Positions 8,369 to 16,873 of a DNA stretch of 64,000 bases are shown piece by piece. The DNA lies in assembly GCF_014635185.1 (NCBI RefSeq), contig NZ_BMCM01000001.1, forward strand, positions 1 through 64,000, given 5' to 3'. This DNA is from Microbacterium murale (lineage in GTDB: Bacteria; Actinomycetota; Actinomycetes; Actinomycetales; Microbacteriaceae). Positions within the stretch are counted from its first letter, which is position 1, and each line of letters starts with the position of its first letter. The notes under the pieces are model-generated. The model saw only the letters and a program-made list of their open reading frames with translations, did no database searches and had not been told where the DNA came from. Both the position numbers and the translations under genes were made by a program.

Positions 8369-9259
8369 TCAGGAAAGGCGCTCGGGCGCGATCACACGGA
8401 TCACGGCGGAGTCGTCGCGTGCACCGAGGCCCTGTGCCTCGCCGAGCAGGAACAGCTGCTCGGCGGCGTTCGCGACCGGAGTCGAGAGGTGCGCGGCACG
8501 TGCCGCGTTTCCCACGATGCCCATGTCCTTGACGAAGATGTCGAGGCGGCTGAGCACCTCGGCGCCGTCCTCGTCGTACGCCTGCAGCGCACGCGGACCG
8601 CGGTTGCCCAGCATGAACGAGTTCGCGGCACCCGCCGTGAGCGCCTCGAGGGTCTTCTCACGGTCGAGGCCGAGGGCGTCGGCAAGTGCCAGCGCCTCGG
8701 CAGCGGCGGCGATGTGCACGCCGCACAGCAGCTGGTTGACGGTCTTCAGCGCCTGGCCGTCGCCGGGCTTGTCGCCGACGATCGAAAGTGTGGAGGCGAG
8801 CTGCTCCAGCACGGGGCGGGCGATCTCCAGCGCGGCCGCGGTCGCTCCGACGACGATCAGCAGATCGCCCTCGCCTGCGCGCACCGGTCCCCCGGACAGC
8901 GGAGCGTCCACGAGCTCGGCGCTGTGCTCGGCAAGTCGTTCGGCGATGTCGGCGATGCCGTCGGTGCCGACGGTGCTGGTGAGGATGACGACTGCGCCGT
9001 CGGCCAGGTGCGAGGCGAGGCCCGTCTTGCCGAACAGCAGCCCGTTCAGCTGCTCCCCGGTGCGAACGGCCACGAGAACGGCCTGGGCATCGGCGACAGC
9101 ATCTGCGGCGGAATCCGCCGGCGTGACGCCCTTCTCAGCGGCCAGTGCCATGCGCTCGGCCGCGATGTCGAAGCCGCGCACATCGAAGCGCTCGGCGAGG
9201 CGGGTGGCCATCGGGAGGCCCATGGCTCCCAGCCCGATGACGGCGACGGTGGAGGTCAT
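8369..9259 (-). CDS. NAD(P)-dependent 3-hydroxyacid-type dehydrogenase, LtnD (L-threonate dehydrogenase)-like
   Basis: This 296-residue protein has the N-terminal Rossmann motif GLGAMGLPMATRLAE (residues 8-22), the substrate-binding region DAPLSGGPVRAGEGDL near 118 and the catalytic lysine in ALKTVNQLL near 168. These are hallmarks of beta-hydroxyacid dehydrogenases. The neighbouring four-carbon-acid kinase points to LtnD, which oxidises threonate at C2. I chose the ATG at 9259, with AAAGGAAG upstream, over a longer open frame. It is 10 bases after the kinase stop. Tartronate-semialdehyde reductase is an alternative. Confidence 0.85.
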   Translation of the reverse strand: MTSTVAVIGLGAMGLPMATRLAERFDVRGFDIAAERMALAAEKGVTPADSAADAVADAQAVLVAVRTGEQLNGLLFGKTGLASHLADGAVVILTSTVGTDGIADIAERLAEHSAELVDAPLSGGPVRAGEGDLLIVVGATAAALEIARPVLEQLASTLSIVGDKPGDGQALKTVNQLLCGVHIAAAAEALALADALGLDREKTLEALTAGAANSFMLGNRGPRALQAYDEDGAEVLSRLDIFVKDMGIVGNAARAAHLSTPVANAAEQLFLLGEAQGLGARDDSAVIRVIAPERLS

Positions 9260-9269
9260 CTTCTTCCTT

Positions 9270-10673
9270 TCAGTTGGCGTCGGCGAGCGTCGAGACGACG
9301 CGGGCCAGCGAATCCGTGTCGCCGACGTTGCCGGCGAAGACGATGTAGGGGATGCCGACCGCTGGGCCGGTCTCGGGCTGCCACAGCGACACGATGCCGG
9401 GCAGCATCGGCCCGAGCACGGTGGCACGGCGGATCTCGAGAGCTTCGCTCGCGACATCGCTCGATGTGATGCCGCCCTTCGCGATCACGAATCGTGGCGG
9501 TGCGATCGCGAGCACTCGGCGCACCAGCTCGACGACTCCGCTGGAGACCTTGCGGGCGATGTCGAGGCTCTCGTCGCCGTCGGCGCCCGTGACCAGCTCC
9601 CGCGTGGTGTGCACGATGACCGAACCGGTCGCGAGAGCCGCGGCCACGGCATCCGCCTGGGCATCGAGATGCGCTTCACGGCGCTCATCGATCAGCTGAC
9701 GCACGTCGAGCTCGATCGTGACGGTGTCCGGCCGCTGCCTTCGCAGTTCGGCGAGTTGTTGCGTCGTGAGCGGCACGTGGCTGCCGACCACGACGAGTCC
9801 GCCCCGGTCATAGGCGAAGGGGATGTCTGCGGCCGCGACGGGCTGGGCGATGTCCTGTCCGATGTGCGCACGCACGTACGGCGGGCCGACACGCAGCAGC
9901 ACCTCGCGATCGCGCATGCGGTGCAGAGCGAGTGCGACGACGCGCATGTCGGTCTCATCGACGACGTCGACCACGACGACCGACCCTGCCGGTACGTCGC
10001 GGAGGAAGGACACGACACGATCGACGCCCGATCGGACGATGTCGATCGTGAGGGCTGCCACCTGATCGGCAGCGATGCGGCCCTCGGTCTTCTCGGCGAC
10101 CCACTCGCGCAGATCGGACGAGGCGAATCCGAACGTGGCGTCGGCGGCGAACGGAGTCTCGCCGACCGGTGTCGCCTCGCCGTCGGTGACCCAGTAGTGG
10201 ACCGAGTCGACGGTGATGCGACCGGCATCCGGGAAGGCGGGGATGATCAGGACGAGTTCGGGAGCGGCGGCGCCATGCGCGACGATCTCCTGCGAGAGCA
10301 CATCCGTCTCGAGCGGGAAGTGGCCGCGGAGCGTCGAATCGCTCCGCGAGACGAACGTCACTCGACGATCGGCCTCGGATGCCGCGGCCAGAGTCACCGC
10401 GACGACCTCGCGGTTTCGCGCCGCGGCGGTGTGCTCGTCGAGCGATCGGGTGTTCGTCAGCACGTAGATGGCCGGAGCTCCGGTGGCGAACGCGCCGGCG
10501 AGATCCTCGAAATCCCAGCGGGTGAGCACCGGAAGACCCGAGACCGACTGCGTTCCGGTCGGGTCGTCGTCCAGGACGACCAGCACTTCCCGAGGATCGA
10601 GAGCCGCGCGCACCTCGGCGGCGTCGATCTCGACGGGGGCCGGCAGAGGGGCGAGAAGCGCATCGACGTGCAT
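9270..10673 (-). CDS. four-carbon acid sugar kinase (OtnK/DtnK family)
   Basis: The 467-residue protein has the two-domain family layout: an N-terminal substrate domain starting VVLDDDPTGTQSVSG (residue 32) and a C-terminal nucleotide-binding domain with AKGGITSSDVASEAL near 395. Family members phosphorylate C4 of 3-oxo-tetronate or of D-threonate/D-erythronate. GAAGGAG lies just before the ATG. It is the first gene after the operator at 10731, so it leads the operon. No OtnC decarboxylase, OtnI isomerase or PdxA2 is visible in this window. Confidence 0.88.
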   Translation of the reverse strand: MHVDALLAPLPAPVEIDAAEVRAALDPREVLVVLDDDPTGTQSVSGLPVLTRWDFEDLAGAFATGAPAIYVLTNTRSLDEHTAAARNREVVAVTLAAASEADRRVTFVSRSDSTLRGHFPLETDVLSQEIVAHGAAAPELVLIIPAFPDAGRITVDSVHYWVTDGEATPVGETPFAADATFGFASSDLREWVAEKTEGRIAADQVAALTIDIVRSGVDRVVSFLRDVPAGSVVVVDVVDETDMRVVALALHRMRDREVLLRVGPPYVRAHIGQDIAQPVAAADIPFAYDRGGLVVVGSHVPLTTQQLAELRRQRPDTVTIELDVRQLIDERREAHLDAQADAVAAALATGSVIVHTTRELVTGADGDESLDIARKVSSGVVELVRRVLAIAPPRFVIAKGGITSSDVASEALEIRRATVLGPMLPGIVSLWQPETGPAVGIPYIVFAGNVGDTDSLARVVSTLADAN

Positions 10674-10730
10674 GGGAACTCCTTCGTTCAGAGGGTCTGC
10701 TGCGGGTTCGTAAGAGAGGATCGGTGATGC

Positions 10731-10746
10731 TATCCGATATCAGATA
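10731..10746. promoter_or_regulatory. GntR/FCD-type operator upstream of the kinase operon
   Basis: TATCCGATATCAGATA is a 16-bp palindrome with one mismatched pair, centred on GATATC, 57 bp upstream of the kinase start. Short AT-centred palindromes of this kind are usual targets of FadR-subfamily regulators, and the regulator gene ends 42 bp away. Confidence 0.6.
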
Positions 10747-10788
10747 ACGAGGTTACGCGCAGTTCGCCGGTCTGCAAAATCGCTGTTG

Positions 10789-11496
10789 CTACTCGCCCAG
10801 CACGTAGTGCAGCAGGTCGTCGCGGGTCTGACGCATGTGACTCGCCATCGCCTCGCGCGCGGCATCCGCAGAACGCGTGCGCATCGCCTCGAGCACGGCA
10901 GCATGCTCGGCGATCGCGTGCTCGCGGATGTCGCGGACCGAGCTCGTCTCGGTGCGCGAGTCCTGCAGCATCGTGGTGAGCGGACGAACGGATGCGACGA
11001 GGATGCGGTTGTCCGCAGCGGCGAAGATCACGTCGTGGAATGCGAGGTCGGCGTCCACGAATCCCGGGACGTCGCCGTTGTCGTGCGCCGCGCGCATCAG
11101 CGCGAGCATCGACTCGAGCTGCGCGATGTGGTCGTCGGTGCAGCGCGGAGCGGCGAGCTCGGCCGCGCCGGTCTCGAACATGACGCGCATGTCGATCAGG
11201 TCGAGCGATGAGCGCCGCCGCGCTCCCCCGCTGCGAGCCAATCGCACGACCGCTTCGAGCCCGGTCCATTCCTCGACCGGCGCGATCCGGTGCCGGCTGC
11301 CCGGTACCGGGACGATGACGCCCTGCGCCTGCAGCAGCCGCACTCCCTCGCGCAGCGTGAGCCGCGAGACGCCGAGCAGCATGGCGAGATCGGCCTCTGC
11401 GGGGAGGGTCTCGCCGGCGACGAGCCGCCCGGCGATGATCTCATCGAGCAGCCCGTCCACCACGGATTGCGTGCGGGAGACTCGTTCGACCTTCAT
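10789..11496 (-). CDS. GntR-family (FadR/FCD) transcriptional regulator
   Basis: The 235-residue protein has an N-terminal winged helix (LPAEADLAMLLGVSRLTLRE, residues 30-49) and a C-terminal all-helical FCD ligand domain with the metal-binding pattern DLAFHDVIF and, later, HAAVLEAM. Such regulators usually repress sugar-acid or short-chain-acid operons and let go on binding the acid. The ATG at 11496 fits the family start; the open frame upstream does not look coding. It lies directly upstream of the operator and the kinase operon it probably controls. Confidence 0.88.
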   Translation of the reverse strand: MKVERVSRTQSVVDGLLDEIIAGRLVAGETLPAEADLAMLLGVSRLTLREGVRLLQAQGVIVPVPGSRHRIAPVEEWTGLEAVVRLARSGGARRRSSLDLIDMRVMFETGAAELAAPRCTDDHIAQLESMLALMRAAHDNGDVPGFVDADLAFHDVIFAAADNRILVASVRPLTTMLQDSRTETSSVRDIREHAIAEHAAVLEAMRTRSADAAREAMASHMRQTRDDLLHYVLGE

Positions 11497-11539
11497 GCGT
11501 CCACGGTAGCGCGCACGGATGCCTCCGCAGATTCCACTC

Positions 11540-12904
11540 CTATGCGGTGCGGATGAGCTTCCTGTTGACGAATTCATCGGCTGCGAGATGACCGAGCTCA
11601 CGCGAGGTACCGCTGCGCTTGACGCCGCCGAACGGCAACTCCGGACTGTCGGCGAGCACGAGGTTCACGTAGACCATGCCCGCCTCGATCCGATCCGCGA
11701 CCCGCTCCGCCTGCTCCGCATCTGTGGTGAAGAGATACGACCCGAGTCCGAAGGTGGTGTCGTTGGCCAGTTCCACAGCCGCATCCTCGTCCGCCACCCG
11801 ATACACGACGGCGGCGGGGCCGAACAGCTCCTCGCGGTAGACGTTCATCTCGGGTGTGACATCGGCGAGCACTGTTGGTGCGAAGAACGCGCCGTCGCGG
11901 GTGCCGCCGGTGAGCAGAGTCGCGCCCTGCCCGACAGCGCCGTCGACTTGCTTCTGCAGCTGCTCCGCCGCCGCGAGCGACGCGAGCGGGCCGAGCACGG
12001 TGTCATCCTGCATCGGATCGGTCGCGGGCACGATCGACATGCGCGCGACGAACTTCTCCACGAACTCGTCGTACAGCCCGTCCACGATGATGAAGCGCTT
12101 AGCGCCGTTGCAGGCCTGGCCGTTGTTGTCCAGGCGTGCGTCGACGCCGGCCTGCACCGTGGCATCCATGTCGTCGGTGGAGAGCACGATGAAGGGGTCT
12201 GAGCCGCCGAGCTCCAGCGCGACCTTCTTGAGATTGCGTCCTGCGACCTCGGCGACGGCAGCGCCCGCGCGTTCGGACCCGGTGAGCGAGACGCCCTGCA
12301 CGCGCGGGTCGGCGATGATGCCGGCGATCTGCTCGTTCGTGGCGAGCACGTTCTGGTAGGCGCCGTCGGGGAACCCCGCCGCACGGTAGATGTCGGCGAT
12401 CGCGTTCGACGACTCGGGGCACTGCGGTGCGGGCTTGAGGAGGATCGTGTTGCCGACGATGAGGTTGGGGGCGGCGAAGCGGACGATCTGATACGCAGGG
12501 AAGTTCCACGGCATGATGCCCAGCAGCGGCCCCAGCGAGTCGCGCCGGATGATCGCCGACCCCTCCCCCAGGATCGCGATCGGCTGGTCGGCCATGATCG
12601 ACTCCGCCTGGTCGGCGTAGTACTCGGCGATGTCGGCGGCGAAATCGACCTCGCCGAGCGCTGCCTCGCGGGGCTTGCCCATCTCACGCACGAAGATGTC
12701 GGCGAGCTCCTCGCGCCGCTCGCGGTGGAGCTCCGCCGCACGCCGCACCAGCGCCGCGCGCTCGGCGACCGTCGATGAACGCGACCAGTCGCGGTGCGCT
12801 GCATCCGCGGCGGCGAGCGTCTCCTCGATCTGCGCATCGGTGAACGTGTCGTACGTGGTGAGCGTCTCGCCCGTGGCCGGGTTGACGACGGCGTAGTCGG
12901 TCAT
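11540..12904 (-). CDS. NAD(P)-dependent succinate-semialdehyde dehydrogenase, GabD1-like
   Basis: This 454-residue aldehyde dehydrogenase has the general base Glu in VALELGGSDPF (near 230) and the nucleophile Cys in NGQACNGAKRF (near 264). The NAD-site sequence LGIMPWNFPAYQ is near 126. Its length and start resemble actinobacterial GabD1 enzymes, which oxidise succinate semialdehyde to succinate. It is the last gene of the polyamine/GABA cluster, 30 bases after a second SSADH. A broader aldehyde role, for example on aminobutyraldehyde, is possible. Confidence 0.85.
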   Translation of the reverse strand: MTDYAVVNPATGETLTTYDTFTDAQIEETLAAADAAHRDWSRSSTVAERAALVRRAAELHRERREELADIFVREMGKPREAALGEVDFAADIAEYYADQAESIMADQPIAILGEGSAIIRRDSLGPLLGIMPWNFPAYQIVRFAAPNLIVGNTILLKPAPQCPESSNAIADIYRAAGFPDGAYQNVLATNEQIAGIIADPRVQGVSLTGSERAGAAVAEVAGRNLKKVALELGGSDPFIVLSTDDMDATVQAGVDARLDNNGQACNGAKRFIIVDGLYDEFVEKFVARMSIVPATDPMQDDTVLGPLASLAAAEQLQKQVDGAVGQGATLLTGGTRDGAFFAPTVLADVTPEMNVYREELFGPAAVVYRVADEDAAVELANDTTFGLGSYLFTTDAEQAERVADRIEAGMVYVNLVLADSPELPFGGVKRSGTSRELGHLAADEFVNRKLIRTA

Positions 12905-12934
12905 GATCGGTCCTCTCAGTCGTCTTCGCAGTGT

Positions 12935-14401
12935 TCAGTTCGGGATCAGCGTGTACTTCGTGGACAGGTACTCGTGGATGCCCTCGAGGCCGCCCTCGCG
13001 GCCGATGCCCGACTGCTTCACGCCGCCGAACGGGGCTGCGGCGTTGGAGACGACGCCCACGTTGAGACCCATCATGCCGGTCTCGAGCGCGTCGATCATC
13101 CGGTGGCCGCGTGCGAGGTCTTCCGTGAAGACGTACGACACGAGCCCGTACTCGGTGTCGTTCGCGAGGCGCACACCCTCGGCCTCGTCGGTGAAGGTGG
13201 CGATCGCGAGGACGGGTCCGAAGATCTCCTCGCGGAGGATGTCGCTGCCCTTTGCGACGTCGGTGATGACGGTCGGCTCGAAGAAGGTGCCATCGCCGTC
13301 GATCGCATGGCCTCCGGCGAGCAGGCTCGCTCCCCGCCCGACGGCGTCCTCGACGAGTTCGGATGCTTTCGACACGGCATCCGCATCGATGAGGGGCCCG
13401 ATCGTGACGCCGTCCTCGGTGCCGCGTCCGATCTTCATCGCCTGGACGCGCTCCGTGACCCGGCGCGCGAACTCCTCGGCCACATCCGCGTGCACGATGA
13501 ACCGGTTCGCCGCCGTGCATGCCTGGCCGATGTTGCGGAATTTGGCGAGCATGGCGCCGTCGACCGCCTTGTCGAGGTCTGCATCATCGAACACCACGAA
13601 CGGGGCGTTGCCGCCGAGCTCCATCGACACGCGAAGAACACCCTCTGCGGCCTGGGCGATGAGCTTGCGTCCCACCTCGGTCGATCCCGTGAAGGACAAC
13701 TTGCGCAGCCGGGGGTCGGCGATGATCGGAGCCGACAGCTTGGACGACGACGACGTCTGCACGACGTTGACAACCCCGGCGGGAAGACCCGCCTCCTCCA
13801 GCAGCGTGACGAAGAACATCGTCGTCAGCGGCGTGAGTGCCGGGGGCTTGATCACCACGGTGCATCCTGCGGCGAGCGCCGGCGCGATCTTGCGCGTCGC
13901 CATCGCGAACGGGAAGTTCCACGGCGTGATGAAGAACGAGGGCCCGACCGGACGCTGCGAGACGACCATGCGCCCTGTGCCCTCGGGGTTGGATCCGTAC
14001 CGGCCGGAGATGCGCACGGCCTCTTCGCTGAACCACCGCAGGAACTCCCCGCCGTAGACGACCTCGCCGCGCGACTCCGCGAGCGGCTTGCCCATCTCGA
14101 GGGTCATCAGCAGTGCCAGATCCTCCTTGTGCTCCTGCACGAGGTCGAAGGTCCGGCGCAGGATGTCGCTGCGGGTGCGTGCGGGCGTCGCGGCCCAGGA
14201 TTCCTGCGCCTCGACGGCGGCATCGAGGGCACGGATGCCGTCGTCCGGCGTCGCATCGGCGATGGAGTGGATCACGGCGTTGGTCGCGGGGTCTCGCACG
14301 TCGAACGTGCGCCCGCCGGAGGCATCCACCCACTGGCCGCCGATGAAGAGTCCCGAGGGGACGCGGTCCAGGAGGGCTTTCTCGTCAGGTGCGGTTGTCA
14401 T
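12935..14401 (-). CDS. gabD: NAD(P)-dependent succinate-semialdehyde dehydrogenase
   Basis: The 488-residue enzyme is close to the classical GabD length. It has the base Glu in VSMELGGNAPFVVF (near 258) and the nucleophile Cys in NIGQACTAANRF (near 291), plus TPWNFPFAMATRK near 158. It differs strongly from the neighbouring 454-residue paralogue, so this is not a recent duplication. One enzyme may act on succinate semialdehyde and the other on 4-aminobutanal. It follows the APC permease by 28 bases, within one operon. Confidence 0.88.
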   Translation of the reverse strand: MTTAPDEKALLDRVPSGLFIGGQWVDASGGRTFDVRDPATNAVIHSIADATPDDGIRALDAAVEAQESWAATPARTRSDILRRTFDLVQEHKEDLALLMTLEMGKPLAESRGEVVYGGEFLRWFSEEAVRISGRYGSNPEGTGRMVVSQRPVGPSFFITPWNFPFAMATRKIAPALAAGCTVVIKPPALTPLTTMFFVTLLEEAGLPAGVVNVVQTSSSSKLSAPIIADPRLRKLSFTGSTEVGRKLIAQAAEGVLRVSMELGGNAPFVVFDDADLDKAVDGAMLAKFRNIGQACTAANRFIVHADVAEEFARRVTERVQAMKIGRGTEDGVTIGPLIDADAVSKASELVEDAVGRGASLLAGGHAIDGDGTFFEPTVITDVAKGSDILREEIFGPVLAIATFTDEAEGVRLANDTEYGLVSYVFTEDLARGHRMIDALETGMMGLNVGVVSNAAAPFGGVKQSGIGREGGLEGIHEYLSTKYTLIPN

Positions 14402-14429
14402 CGTGCTCTCTTTCTGTGTGAGGGAGTTG

Positions 14430-15980
14430 TCAGCGGCGACGCAGGCTGGGCGGAGCGTCGATGGAGAGGGTCTCGCCGCGGAAGAAGGCGGGGCGTTTGA
14501 TCGCCTGCCAGATCATGATGACGATGCCGACCACGATCACGGTGACGCCGAGGATGAACACCAGGCCGACGCCGGCGATGTTCGATCCGCTGCCGTAGTC
14601 GGGGTTCATGCTGTCGACGAGAGTCATCACGAACAGGGCGGCGAGGATGATGCCGCCGACCAGGGGGAACAGCAGCGTGAAGAAGAACGTGCGCGCGGAG
14701 TCGAACCACTGCTTGCGGAAGTACCAGACGCAGGCGAACGCGGTGATGCCGTAGTAGAAGCAGATCATCATGCCGAGCGCCGTGATGGTGTCCCACAGCA
14801 CGTCCTCGCTGATGAAGCGCATGACGGCGTAGAAGGCGGATGCCACGACCGCGGCGATGATCGTCGCGTACCCGGGCGTGAAGAACCGCGGGCTGACCTT
14901 GGCGAACTGCGAGGGCAGAGCGCCGTAGTGCCCCATCGCGAGCAGGGTGCGCGCCGGGGAGACGAACGTCGACTGCAACGACGAGGCCGAGCTCGTGAGC
15001 ACGGCGAGCGAGACGAGGAAGGCGAGCGGGCCGAGGATGGGTCCTGAAAGGTAGAAGAAGACGTTGCTCTGGATGTCTTCGTTGCCGAGCCCCAGCGCAC
15101 CGGTGCCGATGCCTGCGAACGACAGCAGAGCGATCGAGAGCAGCAGGTAGAGGACGACGATCGTGATGACGGTGAGGGTCGCCGCTCGACCCGGCGTCTT
15201 CTCGGGGTTCTTCGTCTCCTCGTTCATCGTGAGGGTGACGTCCCACCCCCAGAAGATGAAGATCGACAGCGAGAGCCCGGCGACGATCGCCCCGACTGAA
15301 CCGACGGCGAACGGGTTGAACCAGCTCAGTTCGATAGGACTCGCGTCGAACGCATTGCCCTGTGCGACCTGCACGAACGCGGTGATCGAGAAGACCAGCA
15401 GCACGAGCAGCTGGAAGCCGACGAGGTAGTACTGCAGCTTCTGCGTGGTCTGCATGTCGCGATAGGACACGAGCGTCGCTCCGAGCATGAACAGCAGGCA
15501 GACCGCGACGTTGATGAACGGGTTGAAGGCGAGCTCGGCGATCGTCCCCGGGCTGCCCGCGATCTGGTCGATCAGCAGGAACAGGAACTCCACGGCGATG
15601 CCGGCGAGATTCGACAGCACCAGGATGGTCGCGGCGATCAGGCCCCAGCCGGCCATCCATCCCACCCACGGGCCGAATGCACGTGCGGCCCAGGTGAACG
15701 AGGTGCCGGAGTCGGGCATCGAGCGGTTGAGCTCGCGGTACCCGAAGGCCACCAGGAGCATCGGGATGAAGCCGATCAGGATGATGGCCGGCACCTGGAA
15801 GCCGACTTCGGACACCGTCGGGCCGAGCGCTGCGGTGAGTGTGTACGCCGGCGCGATGCAGGAGATGCCGATGACGACGGCGCCGATGAGGCCGACGGTT
15901 CCGGCGCTCAGCCCCTTCTGCGAGAGGCCTCCGGTGACGGGGGCGGGCTCGGGTGCTGTGACGGGAGGTGTGGTGCTCAT
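14430..15980 (-). CDS. APC-superfamily amino acid/polyamine permease
   Basis: The 516-residue protein has about 12 predicted membrane helices and the APC signature near the first helix (GAVVIGISCIAPAYTL), with a short proline-rich cytoplasmic start. Its operon partners (amine oxidase, GABA transaminase, SSADHs) suggest uptake of putrescine, GABA or a related amine. Its ATG overlaps the stop of the universal stress protein in an ATGA, so translation is coupled. The substrate is inferred from context only. Confidence 0.88.
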   Translation of the reverse strand: MSTTPPVTAPEPAPVTGGLSQKGLSAGTVGLIGAVVIGISCIAPAYTLTAALGPTVSEVGFQVPAIILIGFIPMLLVAFGYRELNRSMPDSGTSFTWAARAFGPWVGWMAGWGLIAATILVLSNLAGIAVEFLFLLIDQIAGSPGTIAELAFNPFINVAVCLLFMLGATLVSYRDMQTTQKLQYYLVGFQLLVLLVFSITAFVQVAQGNAFDASPIELSWFNPFAVGSVGAIVAGLSLSIFIFWGWDVTLTMNEETKNPEKTPGRAATLTVITIVVLYLLLSIALLSFAGIGTGALGLGNEDIQSNVFFYLSGPILGPLAFLVSLAVLTSSASSLQSTFVSPARTLLAMGHYGALPSQFAKVSPRFFTPGYATIIAAVVASAFYAVMRFISEDVLWDTITALGMMICFYYGITAFACVWYFRKQWFDSARTFFFTLLFPLVGGIILAALFVMTLVDSMNPDYGSGSNIAGVGLVFILGVTVIVVGIVIMIWQAIKRPAFFRGETLSIDAPPSLRRR

Positions 15981-16873
15981 GCGAGGTCTCCTTCGACCTG
16001 GTCACCTGTGCGGGTGCGTGGCACGACGATCATGGGAACGGGAAGCACGCGCAGCATCTTCGCCGCCGTGGACCCGAGGAACAGCCTGCGCGGCTGCGCG
16101 AGGCGGCTGGAGCCGACGAGGATGACCTCGCCGGACAACCACGACAAGTGGGTGACGGCATCCTCGACGCTGTCTCCCGGTGCCTGCTCGGCCGATACCT
16201 CGACGTCCTGCGGCAGAGCCTCCTTGGCCGCGGCCAACACCTCATCGGCGTGGCCGCCGGCGACGACTCGGATCGCGCCGGTGTCGAGTCCGGGTGGGAC
16301 ATCGAACGGCACCAGCGACACGAGGCGCAGCGGAGTGCTGCTGTCGGTCGCCATCGCCACGGCCTCGTCGAGCAGGACATCGGCCCCGGCGCGCGTGCCG
16401 AGCGCCGCCGTGATGCGCGGGACGACGTCGACCGTCTCCTGCGCGGTCCCGGCCGGCGCGAGCGCCACCGGAATCGGCGAGGAGTGCACGAGAGCGGATG
16501 CCACACCACCGAGGCGGTGCCGGCCGAAGCCCGCGCCCTCGGCGGCGCCGACGACGATCAGTCGGGCGCCGAACTCCTCACCCGCGGCGATCAGACCTTC
16601 GGCGAAGGATTCTCCGAGGCGGACGTGTCCGCTGCGGGTGAGCTCCTGCGGCAGGTGGGTCATCGCATCCGCGAGCCATCTCTTGCCCTGCGCGCGGATC
16701 ACGTCCTCATAGGCGCGCTCCGGCGGAACGGCCGCGCTGCGCGTGCCCTCAGAGGGCAGCACGATGACCAGATGCAGCCGGGCGCCGAGGCTTCGCGCCA
16801 GGCGTGCGCCCAGAGCAGCGGCGTCGGCTCCGGCATCCGTCGCGGTGTACCCGACGACGATCGCGCCGCTCAT
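15977..16873 (-). CDS. tandem universal stress protein (UspA family)
   Basis: The 298-residue protein has two Usp folds. The second ends in the ATP-binding pattern GSSRLAQPRRLFLGSTAAK followed by LPVPMIVVPR; the first has a similar GAAEGAGFGRHRLGG. Usp proteins bind ATP and modulate stress physiology or partner proteins. The ATG at 16873 overlaps the amine oxidase stop, and its own stop overlaps the permease start, both as ATGA. That tight coupling suggests it acts with the permease or oxidase; how is unknown. Confidence 0.88.
   Translation of the reverse strand: MSGAIVVGYTATDAGADAAALGARLARSLGARLHLVIVLPSEGTRSAAVPPERAYEDVIRAQGKRWLADAMTHLPQELTRSGHVRLGESFAEGLIAAGEEFGARLIVVGAAEGAGFGRHRLGGVASALVHSSPIPVALAPAGTAQETVDVVPRITAALGTRAGADVLLDEAVAMATDSSTPLRLVSLVPFDVPPGLDTGAIRVVAGGHADEVLAAAKEALPQDVEVSAEQAPGDSVEDAVTHLSWLSGEVILVGSSRLAQPRRLFLGSTAAKMLRVLPVPMIVVPRTRTGDQVEGDLA

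Noticed and set aside
11540-14401. Tandem duplication of one SSADH gene
   Set aside because: The two proteins differ in length, start and active-site surroundings (NGQACNGAKRF versus NIGQACTAANRF), so they are old paralogues.
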